NCBI GenBank assembly: GCA_045531965.1
Contig: JAZSFA010000143.1
Span: 1-64,000 of the forward strand
Length of the DNA: 64,000 nucleotides
DNA from: CAMEON01 sp045531965
GTDB lineage: Bacteria > Bacillota > Clostridia > Oscillospirales > CAG-272
Direction of reading: 5' to 3'
The notes beneath the pieces are model-generated. The model had not been told where the DNA came from, did not search any database, and saw only the letters and a program-made list of their open reading frames with translations. Positions within the stretch are counted from its first letter, which is position 1; the number at the start of each line of letters is the position of its first letter. This document shows positions 23,945-32,297 of the stretch, one piece after another. A program made the translations under genes and the position numbers.

Positions 23945-26308
23945 TTATTTGGTTAGCTTGATAGAGGAGATAACCATGCTATCACCGCCGGTAGCGTAGT
24001 CGAAGAAGTCGATACGCATCATATTGATATCACCTGTCCACCAGTTATAGTCGGAAAGCTTGATCTTCAGGGTGTGAAACTCGCCGTCGGTATTCAAGTT
24101 ATTCATGATTTGACAATTAGCCGTTGGATCAGTCACGTTACCCACGCAGGCAAAGACCTGGAGACGAATGGCGCTTTGTGAGTTATTCTGAGACACCTTG
24201 TAGGTGATCTCCAAGTAATCATAATCCTCGGTCTTCAGGACAGTCAAAGAGTTGCCGTACCCAATGTGTATGCTAGGGTCTGTCATATCAGGTGTCGTAC
24301 CTGAATCCAAAACAGTCAGTTGCACACCATCAGAGACAAGGTCAGCAGAAGATCTGTTAACAGCGGTAATCGCATCCATAGATTCGGGACGTGTAAAATC
24401 AATGTTGCTGAAATCGATGACAGGAACATCTCCTATTCTGTAATAAGCGTCCTCGCTGTTATCCGAGACTATGATCTTAACCTGACAAGACATATCCTGA
24501 TAGGTGACAGTCACGGTGGTCTCACCAACAGCCTTAGCTGTCACGATACCCATGGAGCTGACATCAATGATGTTGTTATCGTAACCCGTGAAGTTCAACT
24601 GGATCTTGGGTTCGTCCACGTAATGCTCCTGGAAAGAGCCATCGCTGAACCACAGCTTGGCACGGATCTGAGGACGGTACATACCGCGTTCACCCATGTA
24701 AATGGTGTAGCTGTCCCAAACAGGCTCCAAAGCCACGGGAGGATTGCCGGCAATCACCTTCTCTTCTTCCTCGGTGATATTGACGTAGAAAACATTCAGC
24801 AGTTCATCGCCATAATGCACTTCTACAACCGTGGAACCAACGCCTTCAATGATGGCATAGATACCATCCATGGTAATGACACTTTCATCGTGAACCTTAA
24901 AGCTGAGTTTCTCATCGCGGCGATCAACCGAAATACGGTTAAAATACTCATCGTAAACATGAACTTTGATGACAAATTTCATCTTCTTGAGAGGATGATT
25001 ATATACATCATACTCGGCACGGACCATGATGTAATCCCGCTCGCCCTCGGCCTTGGCGGGAGCGCGGTTGACGGGATCGGGAATGTTCGCCACCATCTTC
25101 TCGGCGACCATACGATCCTGATAACCTTCCTTGTCGGTCAAGGTCAGGGTAATGGGCTGAACACGGGTGTTCCACGTGCCCCAGCCGGAGCCATAGGCAT
25201 AAATCACGCGGAGCTTATCAGCATCCTCGGTCAGGTTGATGTGACCGTTTCTGCGGGAAGACAAGCCTGCGTTATGCAGGTGAGAATAGGTATCCTTGCG
25301 AACAATGTCCACCATTTCAAAGTGAATACCATCGTTGGACTCATAGAAGCCCAGCCAGCTGGCGGCGCCCATACGGTCGCCCGTAGCCACGCCCACAAAC
25401 TTGCCCCACTCCTCCACATACTTGATGTCGAGAGAGTCGGTCTTTTTCTCCACGGCAACACCGTGGAATTGCATGGTAGCAGGCCAATTTTCGTTGGTGG
25501 CGTCAGCGGTGGCCACCATGGTATATTCGCCGGAGGGCGTTGCGTTGGTGTAGTAGATATACAGGGTACCGTTCAGCTCCACGAAGCTGGGCTCGCCCAT
25601 ACCGAACTTGCTGTAATCGGTGGTATAATAGCAAATGGGTTGGGGATGCTCTCCGCCCCAACCCGAGCCGTTCCACTTTTCAAAGGGACCGTCGGGATTC
25701 TTGGAGCGTGCTACGAACACATTGTTGCAAGCACCCGTGGAGTTGAGGGTAGAGGTATAACCCAAATAATAGTAGCCGTTGAAGTAGACCACGCCGGGGT
25801 CGCAGTTGGAATAGAAGTCCATGGAGCCCTGGGTGGGGTTCAGCACCATCTTCTCGGGGGTCCATGTCTCGCCGCCGTCAGGGGAATGACGATAAGCGAT
25901 CCAGTCCCACTCACCGTCGGCACCGGGAGAAGCAAAATAAGCGTCGATGGAGCCGTTGTCGTTATAGAGGTAGGTGCAACCGTAGCGGTAGCCCCAATCG
26001 GTATCTTCCTTCATTTGGAAGATGTCATAACCGTCACCGGCAATGGCCACGTCGGGAGACTTCAACTCGTCAGGCTTGACGGTCTCGATGCGGGTGGCAT
26101 CAAAATAGTTGGTTCCTGCTTCGGTGGTCTCTTCGTCAGGTTGAGTTTCCTCGGATCCCGTAGGGGTCTCGGGAGCATCGGTCACATTCTCTGCCGAGGT
26201 GTCATTTTCGGGAATGGTCTCAGCGGGATCATCACCGCCACAGCTCACCATGAGCAGAAGAATAACCAGGATCCCACAAAGCAAAGCCCCAAGCTTACTG
26301 TTTCTCAT
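23945..26308 (-). CDS. GH43-like beta-propeller lipoprotein with Big and CBM-like domains
   Basis: A 787-residue exported lipoprotein: signal peptide with lipobox MVSC (C23), an acidic Glu/Thr/Pro linker to about residue 65, and a five-bladed-propeller glycosidase-like domain (about 85-420) with aromatic repeats such as YNDNGSIDAYFAS, DPGVVYFNGYYYLGYTS and MGEPSFVELNGTLYIYYTN. Two Big_2-like immunoglobulin domains follow (about 440-660, second ending VTVTYQDMSCQVKIIVSD), then a jelly-roll, carbohydrate-binding-like end. It is related to GH43/GH117-type folds; I cannot assign the catalytic residues, so activity on a glycan is an inference. It lies inside the V-ATPase operon, 19 bp after ntpB, with no promoter of its own visible. 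Confidence 0.8.
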   Translation of the reverse strand: MRNSKLGALLCGILVILLLMVSCGGDDPAETIPENDTSAENVTDAPETPTGSEETQPDEETTEAGTNYFDATRIETVKPDELKSPDVAIAGDGYDIFQMKEDTDWGYRYGCTYLYNDNGSIDAYFASPGADGEWDWIAYRHSPDGGETWTPEKMVLNPTQGSMDFYSNCDPGVVYFNGYYYLGYTSTLNSTGACNNVFVARSKNPDGPFEKWNGSGWGGEHPQPICYYTTDYSKFGMGEPSFVELNGTLYIYYTNATPSGEYTMVATADATNENWPATMQFHGVAVEKKTDSLDIKYVEEWGKFVGVATGDRMGAASWLGFYESNDGIHFEMVDIVRKDTYSHLHNAGLSSRRNGHINLTEDADKLRVIYAYGSGWGTWNTRVQPITLTLTDKEGYQDRMVAEKMVANIPDPVNRAPAKAEGERDYIMVRAEYDVYNHPLKKMKFVIKVHVYDEYFNRISVDRRDEKLSFKVHDESVITMDGIYAIIEGVGSTVVEVHYGDELLNVFYVNITEEEEKVIAGNPPVALEPVWDSYTIYMGERGMYRPQIRAKLWFSDGSFQEHYVDEPKIQLNFTGYDNNIIDVSSMGIVTAKAVGETTVTVTYQDMSCQVKIIVSDNSEDAYYRIGDVPVIDFSNIDFTRPESMDAITAVNRSSADLVSDGVQLTVLDSGTTPDMTDPSIHIGYGNSLTVLKTEDYDYLEITYKVSQNNSQSAIRLQVFACVGNVTDPTANCQIMNNLNTDGEFHTLKIKLSDYNWWTGDINMMRIDFFDYATGGDSMVISSIKLTK

Positions 26309-26327
26309 AAGATCACCTTTCTAAAAA

Positions 26328-27704
26328 TCAATCCTTTTTGGGCCAATATTTCTCTACAAATTCGGGTTTAATACGCTTCATCTCGGATCTGGGCAGGATA
26401 GAAAGAAGTTCCCAGCCGAGGTCAAGGGTCTCCTCAATGGTGCGGTTCTCATTGAAGCCTTGGTTGATATATCTTTCCTCAAAGGCATCGGCAAACTTGG
26501 CGTAAAGTCTGTCAATGGGGGTCAGGGCGGCCTCGCCCAGCACCACCATCAATTCCTTTGCCTCCTTACCTCTCGCATAGGAGGAGAAAAGCTGGTTCAT
26601 GGTACCTGCATGATCCTCACGAGTCTTGCCAACACCGATACCCTTATCCTTCAGACGGGACAGGGAGGGCAGAACATCTACGGGGGGCATATAGCCCTTG
26701 CGGTACATCTCACGGGAGAGAATGATCTGTCCCTCGGTGATATAGCCGGTCAAGTCAGGGATGGGGTGGGTCTTGTCATCCTCAGGCATGGAGAGGATGG
26801 GGATCATAGTGATAGAACCCTCGGAGCCCATTTTACGTCCCGCTCTCTCGTACATGGTCGCGAGATCGGTATACAAGTAACCGGGATAACCGCGGCGACC
26901 GGGAACCTCCTTACGAGCGGCAGAGACCTCTCGGAGCGCCTCTGCGTAGTTGGTGATGTCGGTCATAATGACCAAAACGTGCATATCACACTCAAATGCC
27001 AGATATTCAGCAGCGGTCAAAGCCATACGAGGAGTAGAAATACGCTCGATGGCGGCATCAGATGCCAAGTTAATGAACAGAACCGTACGGTCGATCGCGC
27101 CTGTCTTCTTGAAATCGGAGATGAAGAAGTCAGCTTCCTCAAAGGTAATACCGATAGCGGCGAAAACTACGGCGAACTTGGAATCAGAGCCACGCACCTT
27201 AGCCTGACGGGCGATCTGCGCCGCCAGGTTGGCGTGAGGCAAACCGGAACCCGAGAAAATGGGCAGCTTCTGACCTCTGACAAGGGTATTCAGACCATCA
27301 ATGGTAGATACGCCTGTCTGAATAAATTCGGAAGGATAGTAGCGCGCAGCGGGGTTGATGGGGGAACCGTTGATATCAAGCGACTTGGCAGGAATAATAT
27401 CCGCGCCGCCATCAATCGCTTCACCCATACCGTTAAATACGCGTCCCAGCATATTTTCAGAAACGGGAAGTTCAACGCCATGACCCGTAAATCTCACCTT
27501 AGATTCAGCCAAATTCAGTCCCGCGGAGGACTCAAAAAGCTGAACCAGTACGTTTCTGCCATTAACTTCCAGTACACGACAACGGCGCACCTCGCCGTTC
27601 GGGAGCTGAATTTCACCCAACTCGTCGTATTTGACACCCTCCACTTGCTTGACAAGCATCAGAGGACCTGCCACCTCTTCGATGGTTTTATATTCTCTAA
27701 TCAT
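26328..27704 (-). CDS. ntpB: V-type ATPase regulatory subunit B
   Basis: The 458-residue non-catalytic subunit alternates with A in the hexameric head. Its nucleotide loop is degenerate, reading FSGSGLPHANLAAQIARQ, which is normal for B. Other hallmarks are the GRVFNGMGE segment, TDITNYAEALREVSAAR, and VPGRRGYPGYLYTDLA. It starts 14 bp after ntpA. The downstream neighbour is the GH43-like lipoprotein and not ntpD, which is unusual. Confidence 0.97.
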   Translation of the reverse strand: MIREYKTIEEVAGPLMLVKQVEGVKYDELGEIQLPNGEVRRCRVLEVNGRNVLVQLFESSAGLNLAESKVRFTGHGVELPVSENMLGRVFNGMGEAIDGGADIIPAKSLDINGSPINPAARYYPSEFIQTGVSTIDGLNTLVRGQKLPIFSGSGLPHANLAAQIARQAKVRGSDSKFAVVFAAIGITFEEADFFISDFKKTGAIDRTVLFINLASDAAIERISTPRMALTAAEYLAFECDMHVLVIMTDITNYAEALREVSAARKEVPGRRGYPGYLYTDLATMYERAGRKMGSEGSITMIPILSMPEDDKTHPIPDLTGYITEGQIILSREMYRKGYMPPVDVLPSLSRLKDKGIGVGKTREDHAGTMNQLFSSYARGKEAKELMVVLGEAALTPIDRLYAKFADAFEERYINQGFNENRTIEETLDLGWELLSILPRSEMKRIKPEFVEKYWPKKD

Positions 27705-27718
27705 GCGAAGCTCCTTTC

Positions 27719-29503
27719 TTATGCGCGGACAGCGGAAACAAGCTGGTTAAGTTCAATATTGATCTGCTCCTTTACCGCATCCAGCTCGGCTTTGTAGGTC
27801 GCATAAGGCACAGCTTTGAAACGTCCTACGCGTTCACGAACAGGCAGATTGGAAATGTCTTCCACATCGACACCTTCGGTCACAGCCGCTTTAGCTTTAT
27901 CTTCAAAGAAGAAGACCAGCTCCATCATGGCAAACTGTTTGTCCAGTGCGGTATAGCTGTCCTCGTCCTCAAAAGCGTTCTGCTGAAGGAAGTCTTCACG
28001 GATAGATCTTGCCGATTCCATGATCAATCTATCCTCAGCAGAAAGCGCATCCATACCAACAAGCTTAACGATCTCGTCCAAATTGGATTCCAGCTGCAAG
28101 GTTTTAAGGCATCTGCCGGTATATTCCGTCCACTTGCGGGACACGTGCTCGCCGAACCAACCTTCCAAGCGGTCACGATAGAGAGAGTAGGAATTGAGCC
28201 AGTTAATCGCTGGGAAATGACGGCGGTAAGCCAAGGATGCGTCCAGACCCCAGAACACCTTGACGATACGCAGTGTTGCCTGGGTAACAGGTTCGGAAAT
28301 ATCACCACCCTGAGGAGACACAGCACCAATGGCAGACAACGCACCCTGACGCTTGTCGGAGCCCATGCAGACCACCTTGCCGGCACGCTCATAAAACTGA
28401 GCGAGGCGGGAGGTCAGATATGCGGGATAACCTTCCTCGCCGGGCATTTCTTCAAGGCGACCCGACATCTCGCGAAGAGCCTCTGCCCAACGGGAAGTAG
28501 AGTCGGCGATAACAGCCACCGAGTAACCCATGTCGCGGAAATACTCGGCAATGGTGATACCCGTATAGATAGATGCCTCACGGGCAGCTACGGGCATATC
28601 CGAGGTGTTGGCGATGAGCACGGTGCGCTCCATCAGAGACTTGCCCGTGCGGGGGTCGGTCAGCTCGGGGAACTCCCGGAGCACGTCAGTCATCTCGTTG
28701 CCGCGCTCGCCGCAACCGATGTAAACCACCAGATCCACGTCACTCCACTTGGCAAGCTGGTGCTGCACCACGGTCTTTCCCGAGCCAAAAGGACCGGGAA
28801 CACAAGCAGTACCACCTTTCGCGATGGGGAACAAGGCATCAATGGTTCGCTGACCTGTGATCATAGGCTCCACAGGAGGCAGCTTCTCCGCATAGGGGCG
28901 CGCCACACGGACGGGCCACTTCTGCATGAGGGTGATATCCTCCAGAGTACCATCCTCCAAACGAATGCGACCGATGCGGTCAGTCACGCGGTATTCACCG
29001 GGAATCAGCTCCACAATGGTGCCTTTCTTTTTGGGAGGACACATGATCTTGTGGGTGATGACTTCTGTCTCCTGTACAGTGCCGTACACGTCACCGCCGC
29101 TGACGGTATCACCAACAGACAGCGCGGGTTCAAAGCGCCAACGCTTGTCTCTGTCCAGAGCAGCCTCATCAATACCCTTTTGGATATTGGAGCCATACTT
29201 TAGTCTCATGGTTTCCAGAGGGCGCTGAATACCGTCATAAATGGACGTGATCAAACCGGGACCCAGTTCAACAGACAGAGGGGCGCCGGTAGATACCACT
29301 TTATCGCCACGACCGAGACCGGCAGTCTCCTCGTAGACCTCGATGGAAGCGCGGTCACCGTGCATTTCGATGATCTCACCAATGAGGCGGTTCTCGCCCA
29401 CACGCACCACGTCAAACATATTGGCGTGTCTCATGCCCTCGGCAATGACCAGAGGACCGGATACCTTTAAAATCTTTCCTTCTACCATGGTTTTTTTGTC
29501 CAT
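27719..29503 (-). CDS. ntpA: V-type ATPase catalytic subunit A
   Basis: The 594-residue catalytic subunit binds and hydrolyses (or makes) ATP. The Walker A loop is GPFGSGKTV near residue 234; the long non-homologous region typical of A subunits precedes it, and DSTSRWAEALREMSGRLEEMPGEEGYP marks the Walker B side (shown only as DSTSRWAEALRE and MPGEEGYP). Length is standard. It lies 36 bp after the subunit F gene and 14 bp before ntpB. Direction of the pump (synthesis or hydrolysis) cannot be told from sequence. Confidence 0.98.
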   Translation of the reverse strand: MDKKTMVEGKILKVSGPLVIAEGMRHANMFDVVRVGENRLIGEIIEMHGDRASIEVYEETAGLGRGDKVVSTGAPLSVELGPGLITSIYDGIQRPLETMRLKYGSNIQKGIDEAALDRDKRWRFEPALSVGDTVSGGDVYGTVQETEVITHKIMCPPKKKGTIVELIPGEYRVTDRIGRIRLEDGTLEDITLMQKWPVRVARPYAEKLPPVEPMITGQRTIDALFPIAKGGTACVPGPFGSGKTVVQHQLAKWSDVDLVVYIGCGERGNEMTDVLREFPELTDPRTGKSLMERTVLIANTSDMPVAAREASIYTGITIAEYFRDMGYSVAVIADSTSRWAEALREMSGRLEEMPGEEGYPAYLTSRLAQFYERAGKVVCMGSDKRQGALSAIGAVSPQGGDISEPVTQATLRIVKVFWGLDASLAYRRHFPAINWLNSYSLYRDRLEGWFGEHVSRKWTEYTGRCLKTLQLESNLDEIVKLVGMDALSAEDRLIMESARSIREDFLQQNAFEDEDSYTALDKQFAMMELVFFFEDKAKAAVTEGVDVEDISNLPVRERVGRFKAVPYATYKAELDAVKEQINIELNQLVSAVRA

Positions 29504-29539
29504 CGTCAGATGGCACTCTCCTTTGTATTTCGGATCGTA

Positions 29540-29860
29540 TTATTCCTTAAATATGATATCTGCGCCGACAGCGCGTTCTACGGCATTCTTGATAGCCGCC
29601 ATGCCATAACCGGTTGAGCCTGCGCGCCCCGGGATGGTGATTACAGCAGGCATAGGCACGTCTTTATAGCGTGCGATATCCTCGGCAATCGCCTCGGCGT
29701 AATTCTCGACAATAAAAATGATAGCATAATTTCCCTCTTTGGCGAGGGTATGCAGAATATTTCTGGCAGTCTCGGCATCGGAAGCTTCATGTACGGAAAA
29801 ACCAATCGCCATAAATCCGAGCACACTGTCGCGCTCGCCAATGATTCCGATCTTATACAT
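29540..29860 (-). CDS. ntpG: V-type ATPase subunit F
   Basis: A 106-residue protein with the family start MYKIGIIGERDSVLGF and the Rossmann-like pattern ending in PGRAGSTGYGMAAIK, which touches the central stalk. A longer frame starts 16 codons upstream, but this lies inside subunit C; the ATG at 29858-29860 overlaps the subunit C stop by 8 bp and follows GGAAAG. In E. hirae naming this is NtpG. Role: couples the D shaft to the A3B3 head and tunes ATPase rate. Confidence 0.93.
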   Translation of the reverse strand: MYKIGIIGERDSVLGFMAIGFSVHEASDAETARNILHTLAKEGNYAIIFIVENYAEAIAEDIARYKDVPMPAVITIPGRAGSTGYGMAAIKNAVERAVGADIIFKE

Positions 29861-30884
29861 AGCTTTCCCTGATCCTTTCTCGCAACACATCAGCAGATAG
29901 TCCTGCATCCTTGGATGCCAAAATGATACGAATATTCTTCACAGACATCTCACAACCAATCAGATATCCACCTGCCACCTCTGCGCCAAAAGGAACTTTG
30001 GCACCTTCTCGTACAAGTGTCATCCAATGGTTGTCCGCACAACGCTCGATGGCAGACAGCGAATGGTCGGTTCCCTCTACGGCGCGGGCAAAACGCTCAT
30101 AGCGGCTTCTGTAAAGCCCCAACCAAAGAGTTTCCTCTCCGCCATGATATGCATCATCATAGAAAGACAGCGGCAGGAAACCGCCTTCAAGAAGGCAGGT
30201 ATCCATAAAGATCTTTCCCATCTCCCCCCGATTCATCCGCAGGATACGCAGGCACATCATGGCATTGACAAGGTCTATCTTGGCTTTGATCCATCCGAGC
30301 ATGGTCTCATTACCGGCATCGGAAGCCGCCGCCATCATGTCTTCATAACATGCCTTATCCAAAATAGCATCAATCTGTTGAGGGTCAGCGGTTTTGGCAT
30401 AAGCCTCTCTCGCCTCTGCCACAGCCGTAGCCATCGCAGGGGAAAAGGCATCCATTTTATTCTCAGTGAGTCGAGTGATCGTCTCTTCAGCCGACACTGT
30501 GCCAAAATCAAAAAGCATGTCCGAGGGAGAAATACCTCTAATTTGACACTTGATAACCGTTTTCAGATTGTTGCAATCATAGGGATAGCGGAACCAAGTA
30601 AAGACCGCCGGATCGGGAACAGCTTCCCACACCTCATCGCAAGCAGTTTTCAGGAAGGATAACAACATCTCTTCTCTTCGATCATCTCCTGACGTTTCTG
30701 CACCGGTCGTAGTTTCCCCTTGATTTGACGATAACAGACCATATTCCGCCAGTTTAGCCATCACATCCCCGCTGCTTTTACTGTCAACGAGAACGTCGAT
30801 ACGCTCTCTACCCACCAACCGATTCTCCATGGCTCTGATGCGGGCAGAGGCGTACATATATTCTGTGGCTTGTAGTTTTTTCAT
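29853..30884 (-). CDS. ntpC: V-type ATPase subunit C (AC39/d type)
   Basis: A 343-residue helical, funnel-shaped subunit joining the central stalk to the proteolipid ring. The family pattern is visible in YMYASARIRAMENRLVGRERI at the start (given in part: YASARIRAMENRL), the FRYPYDCNNLKTVIKC segment, and the repeat DLVNAMMCLRILRMN. It is about the usual length. It starts 47 bp after ntpE and overlaps ntpG by 8 bp, consistent with coupled translation. Confidence 0.94.
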   Translation of the reverse strand: MKKLQATEYMYASARIRAMENRLVGRERIDVLVDSKSSGDVMAKLAEYGLLSSNQGETTTGAETSGDDRREEMLLSFLKTACDEVWEAVPDPAVFTWFRYPYDCNNLKTVIKCQIRGISPSDMLFDFGTVSAEETITRLTENKMDAFSPAMATAVAEAREAYAKTADPQQIDAILDKACYEDMMAAASDAGNETMLGWIKAKIDLVNAMMCLRILRMNRGEMGKIFMDTCLLEGGFLPLSFYDDAYHGGEETLWLGLYRSRYERFARAVEGTDHSLSAIERCADNHWMTLVREGAKVPFGAEVAGGYLIGCEMSVKNIRIILASKDAGLSADVLRERIRESYV

Positions 30885-30931
30885 TCATAGCCTCCGTAGG
30901 TCCTCATAGGGAGGACGTTTTAGGTAAACGC

Positions 30932-31600
30932 TCAGCCCTCGCTGAACAGAGTGCGGCTGACCTTGACCTCGGTGGCGCGGCGTACTTGCGCCATCAACAT
31001 CCCAAGGGCACAGTTGGCTTCCATATCGCCACAACGAAGGACAAGTCCACCGTCAATTTTGGCAATCTGAGGTGCCAGTACCACACGATCCAAAACGGAC
31101 ATGCTGATCTTTCCCAACTGGGTACGCTTGATGGTTTCGATCAGTCGTTCCCCAAACATATCTCTGTCATGGCGATTGAGCAACACCTCATATTTTTCCG
31201 GAGTGATGTTCTCTCCGTAAAGCTCCAGGCTTTCCCGCTCACTTTCCAATTGACGAAGCAGTGCTCCTTTGAGCATCTTAACCAGCAGATCAAGATATTC
31301 GTCTACAGGCAGTTCCCGTAGTTCTTTTTCGGCAGTTGCATAAGCCTCATTCATCAAAGCCGCGCGGCTCTCCAACACAACATTCCGCTTCGCCATGGCT
31401 GCGGAGGATTTAGCACGGGTAATAATAGACTCGCATTCTCGGTTAGCGTGATCTTCCAACTGATCACACTCTTTTTTGATACGCGCCTCGCATTCCGCCT
31501 GCGCCGCGGCGCACGTCTCGTCAGCCTTTGCCAAAATCGCATCGGCTTCGACCTGCGCATCAGCAAGAATTTTCGCAGTTACTTTTTCAATTCCGGTCAT
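30932..31600 (-). CDS. ntpE: V-type ATPase peripheral-stalk subunit E
   Basis: The 222-residue protein begins with a long charged coiled coil (residues 1-100, rich in Ala, Glu, Lys) and ends in the globular domain with DRVVLAPQIAKIDGGLVLRCGDME, in which the GG-L segment is diagnostic. It pairs with the small NtpF-like protein to form the peripheral stalk that resists rotation. It begins 36 bp after ntpK with AAGGGAAGGAAACTT upstream. Confidence 0.94.
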   Translation of the reverse strand: MTGIEKVTAKILADAQVEADAILAKADETCAAAQAECEARIKKECDQLEDHANRECESIITRAKSSAAMAKRNVVLESRAALMNEAYATAEKELRELPVDEYLDLLVKMLKGALLRQLESERESLELYGENITPEKYEVLLNRHDRDMFGERLIETIKRTQLGKISMSVLDRVVLAPQIAKIDGGLVLRCGDMEANCALGMLMAQVRRATEVKVSRTLFSEG

Positions 31601-31636
31601 AGCGTTTTAAGTTTCCTTCCCTTGGGGTATTCAAAA

Positions 31637-32266
31637 TCAAAGGACGGAGAAGGGGCAGAGGAAGACCAGCATAATGGTAATCAGAAGGGAGAAAATCGCG
31701 TAGGTCTCAACCAATGCAGCGGTGGTAATAGCCTGACCCAAAGAACCGGGACGCTTACCGACAAGGTTAATACCGGCAGCAGCTACACGGCCCTGACGGA
31801 TAGCGGACAGATAACCGGCGATAGCGATAGGCAGTGCAGCCATCACAAAGTAACCACCCTGAGCAAAGGTCAGATTCATGAGATTTTCGGGATTACCAAA
31901 AAGGCCGAGTGCCATGAGCATTAAGAAAGAAGCAACCAAACCGTACACACCCTGGGTCATAGGCAACGCCATAAGGGGGAATGCCTTACCGAACATACCG
32001 GGCTGTTCAGACAGCAGACCGGTTGCGGCTTCACCAACAAGACCAACACCCTTGGCGGAACCGATACAAGGCAGAACAACCGCCAACGCTACACCCAGCA
32101 GCGCCAGATTGGTACCGGAGAACAGACCCAGAAACATCTCCGCAATGGGGTTGGGAGCAGGTGTTTCGGCACCTTCGGTTGCGGAAACGGCGACAACCGT
32201 CAAGGTCAGGATAGCGAATACGGACAGGATAACAGCCAAAAGCTTCTTTACAGATGTGTTTTTCAT
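31637..32266 (-). CDS. ntpK: V-type ATPase proteolipid subunit K, sodium type, with N-terminal extension
   Basis: A 209-residue, double-hairpin c-ring subunit. The five residues that bind sodium in E. hirae NtpK (L61, T64, Q65, Q110, E139) correspond here to L101, T104 and Q105 in LPMTQG, Q158 in RQGR, and E187 in VETYAI. All are kept, so sodium coupling is predicted. The protein has an extra 40 or so residues at the front that look like a cleavable signal (KKLLAVILSVFAILTLTVVAVSA) plus a Pro/Glu spacer. GGAGTC before the ATG supports this start. It is between ntpI and ntpE. Confidence 0.95.
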   Translation of the reverse strand: MKNTSVKKLLAVILSVFAILTLTVVAVSATEGAETPAPNPIAEMFLGLFSGTNLALLGVALAVVLPCIGSAKGVGLVGEAATGLLSEQPGMFGKAFPLMALPMTQGVYGLVASFLMLMALGLFGNPENLMNLTFAQGGYFVMAALPIAIAGYLSAIRQGRVAAAGINLVGKRPGSLGQAITTAALVETYAIFSLLITIMLVFLCPFSVL

Positions 32267-32297
32267 GAGATGACTCCTTTTTATTCAAAGAATTTGT

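Noticed and set aside
24320..26371. Plus-strand open frame of 683 codons
   Set aside because: It is antisense to the GH43-like lipoprotein; histidine- and glycine-rich shadow translation without a plausible start.
26460..29203. Plus-strand frames over ntpB and ntpA
   Set aside because: Both subunits are unmistakable on the minus strand; these are shadows.
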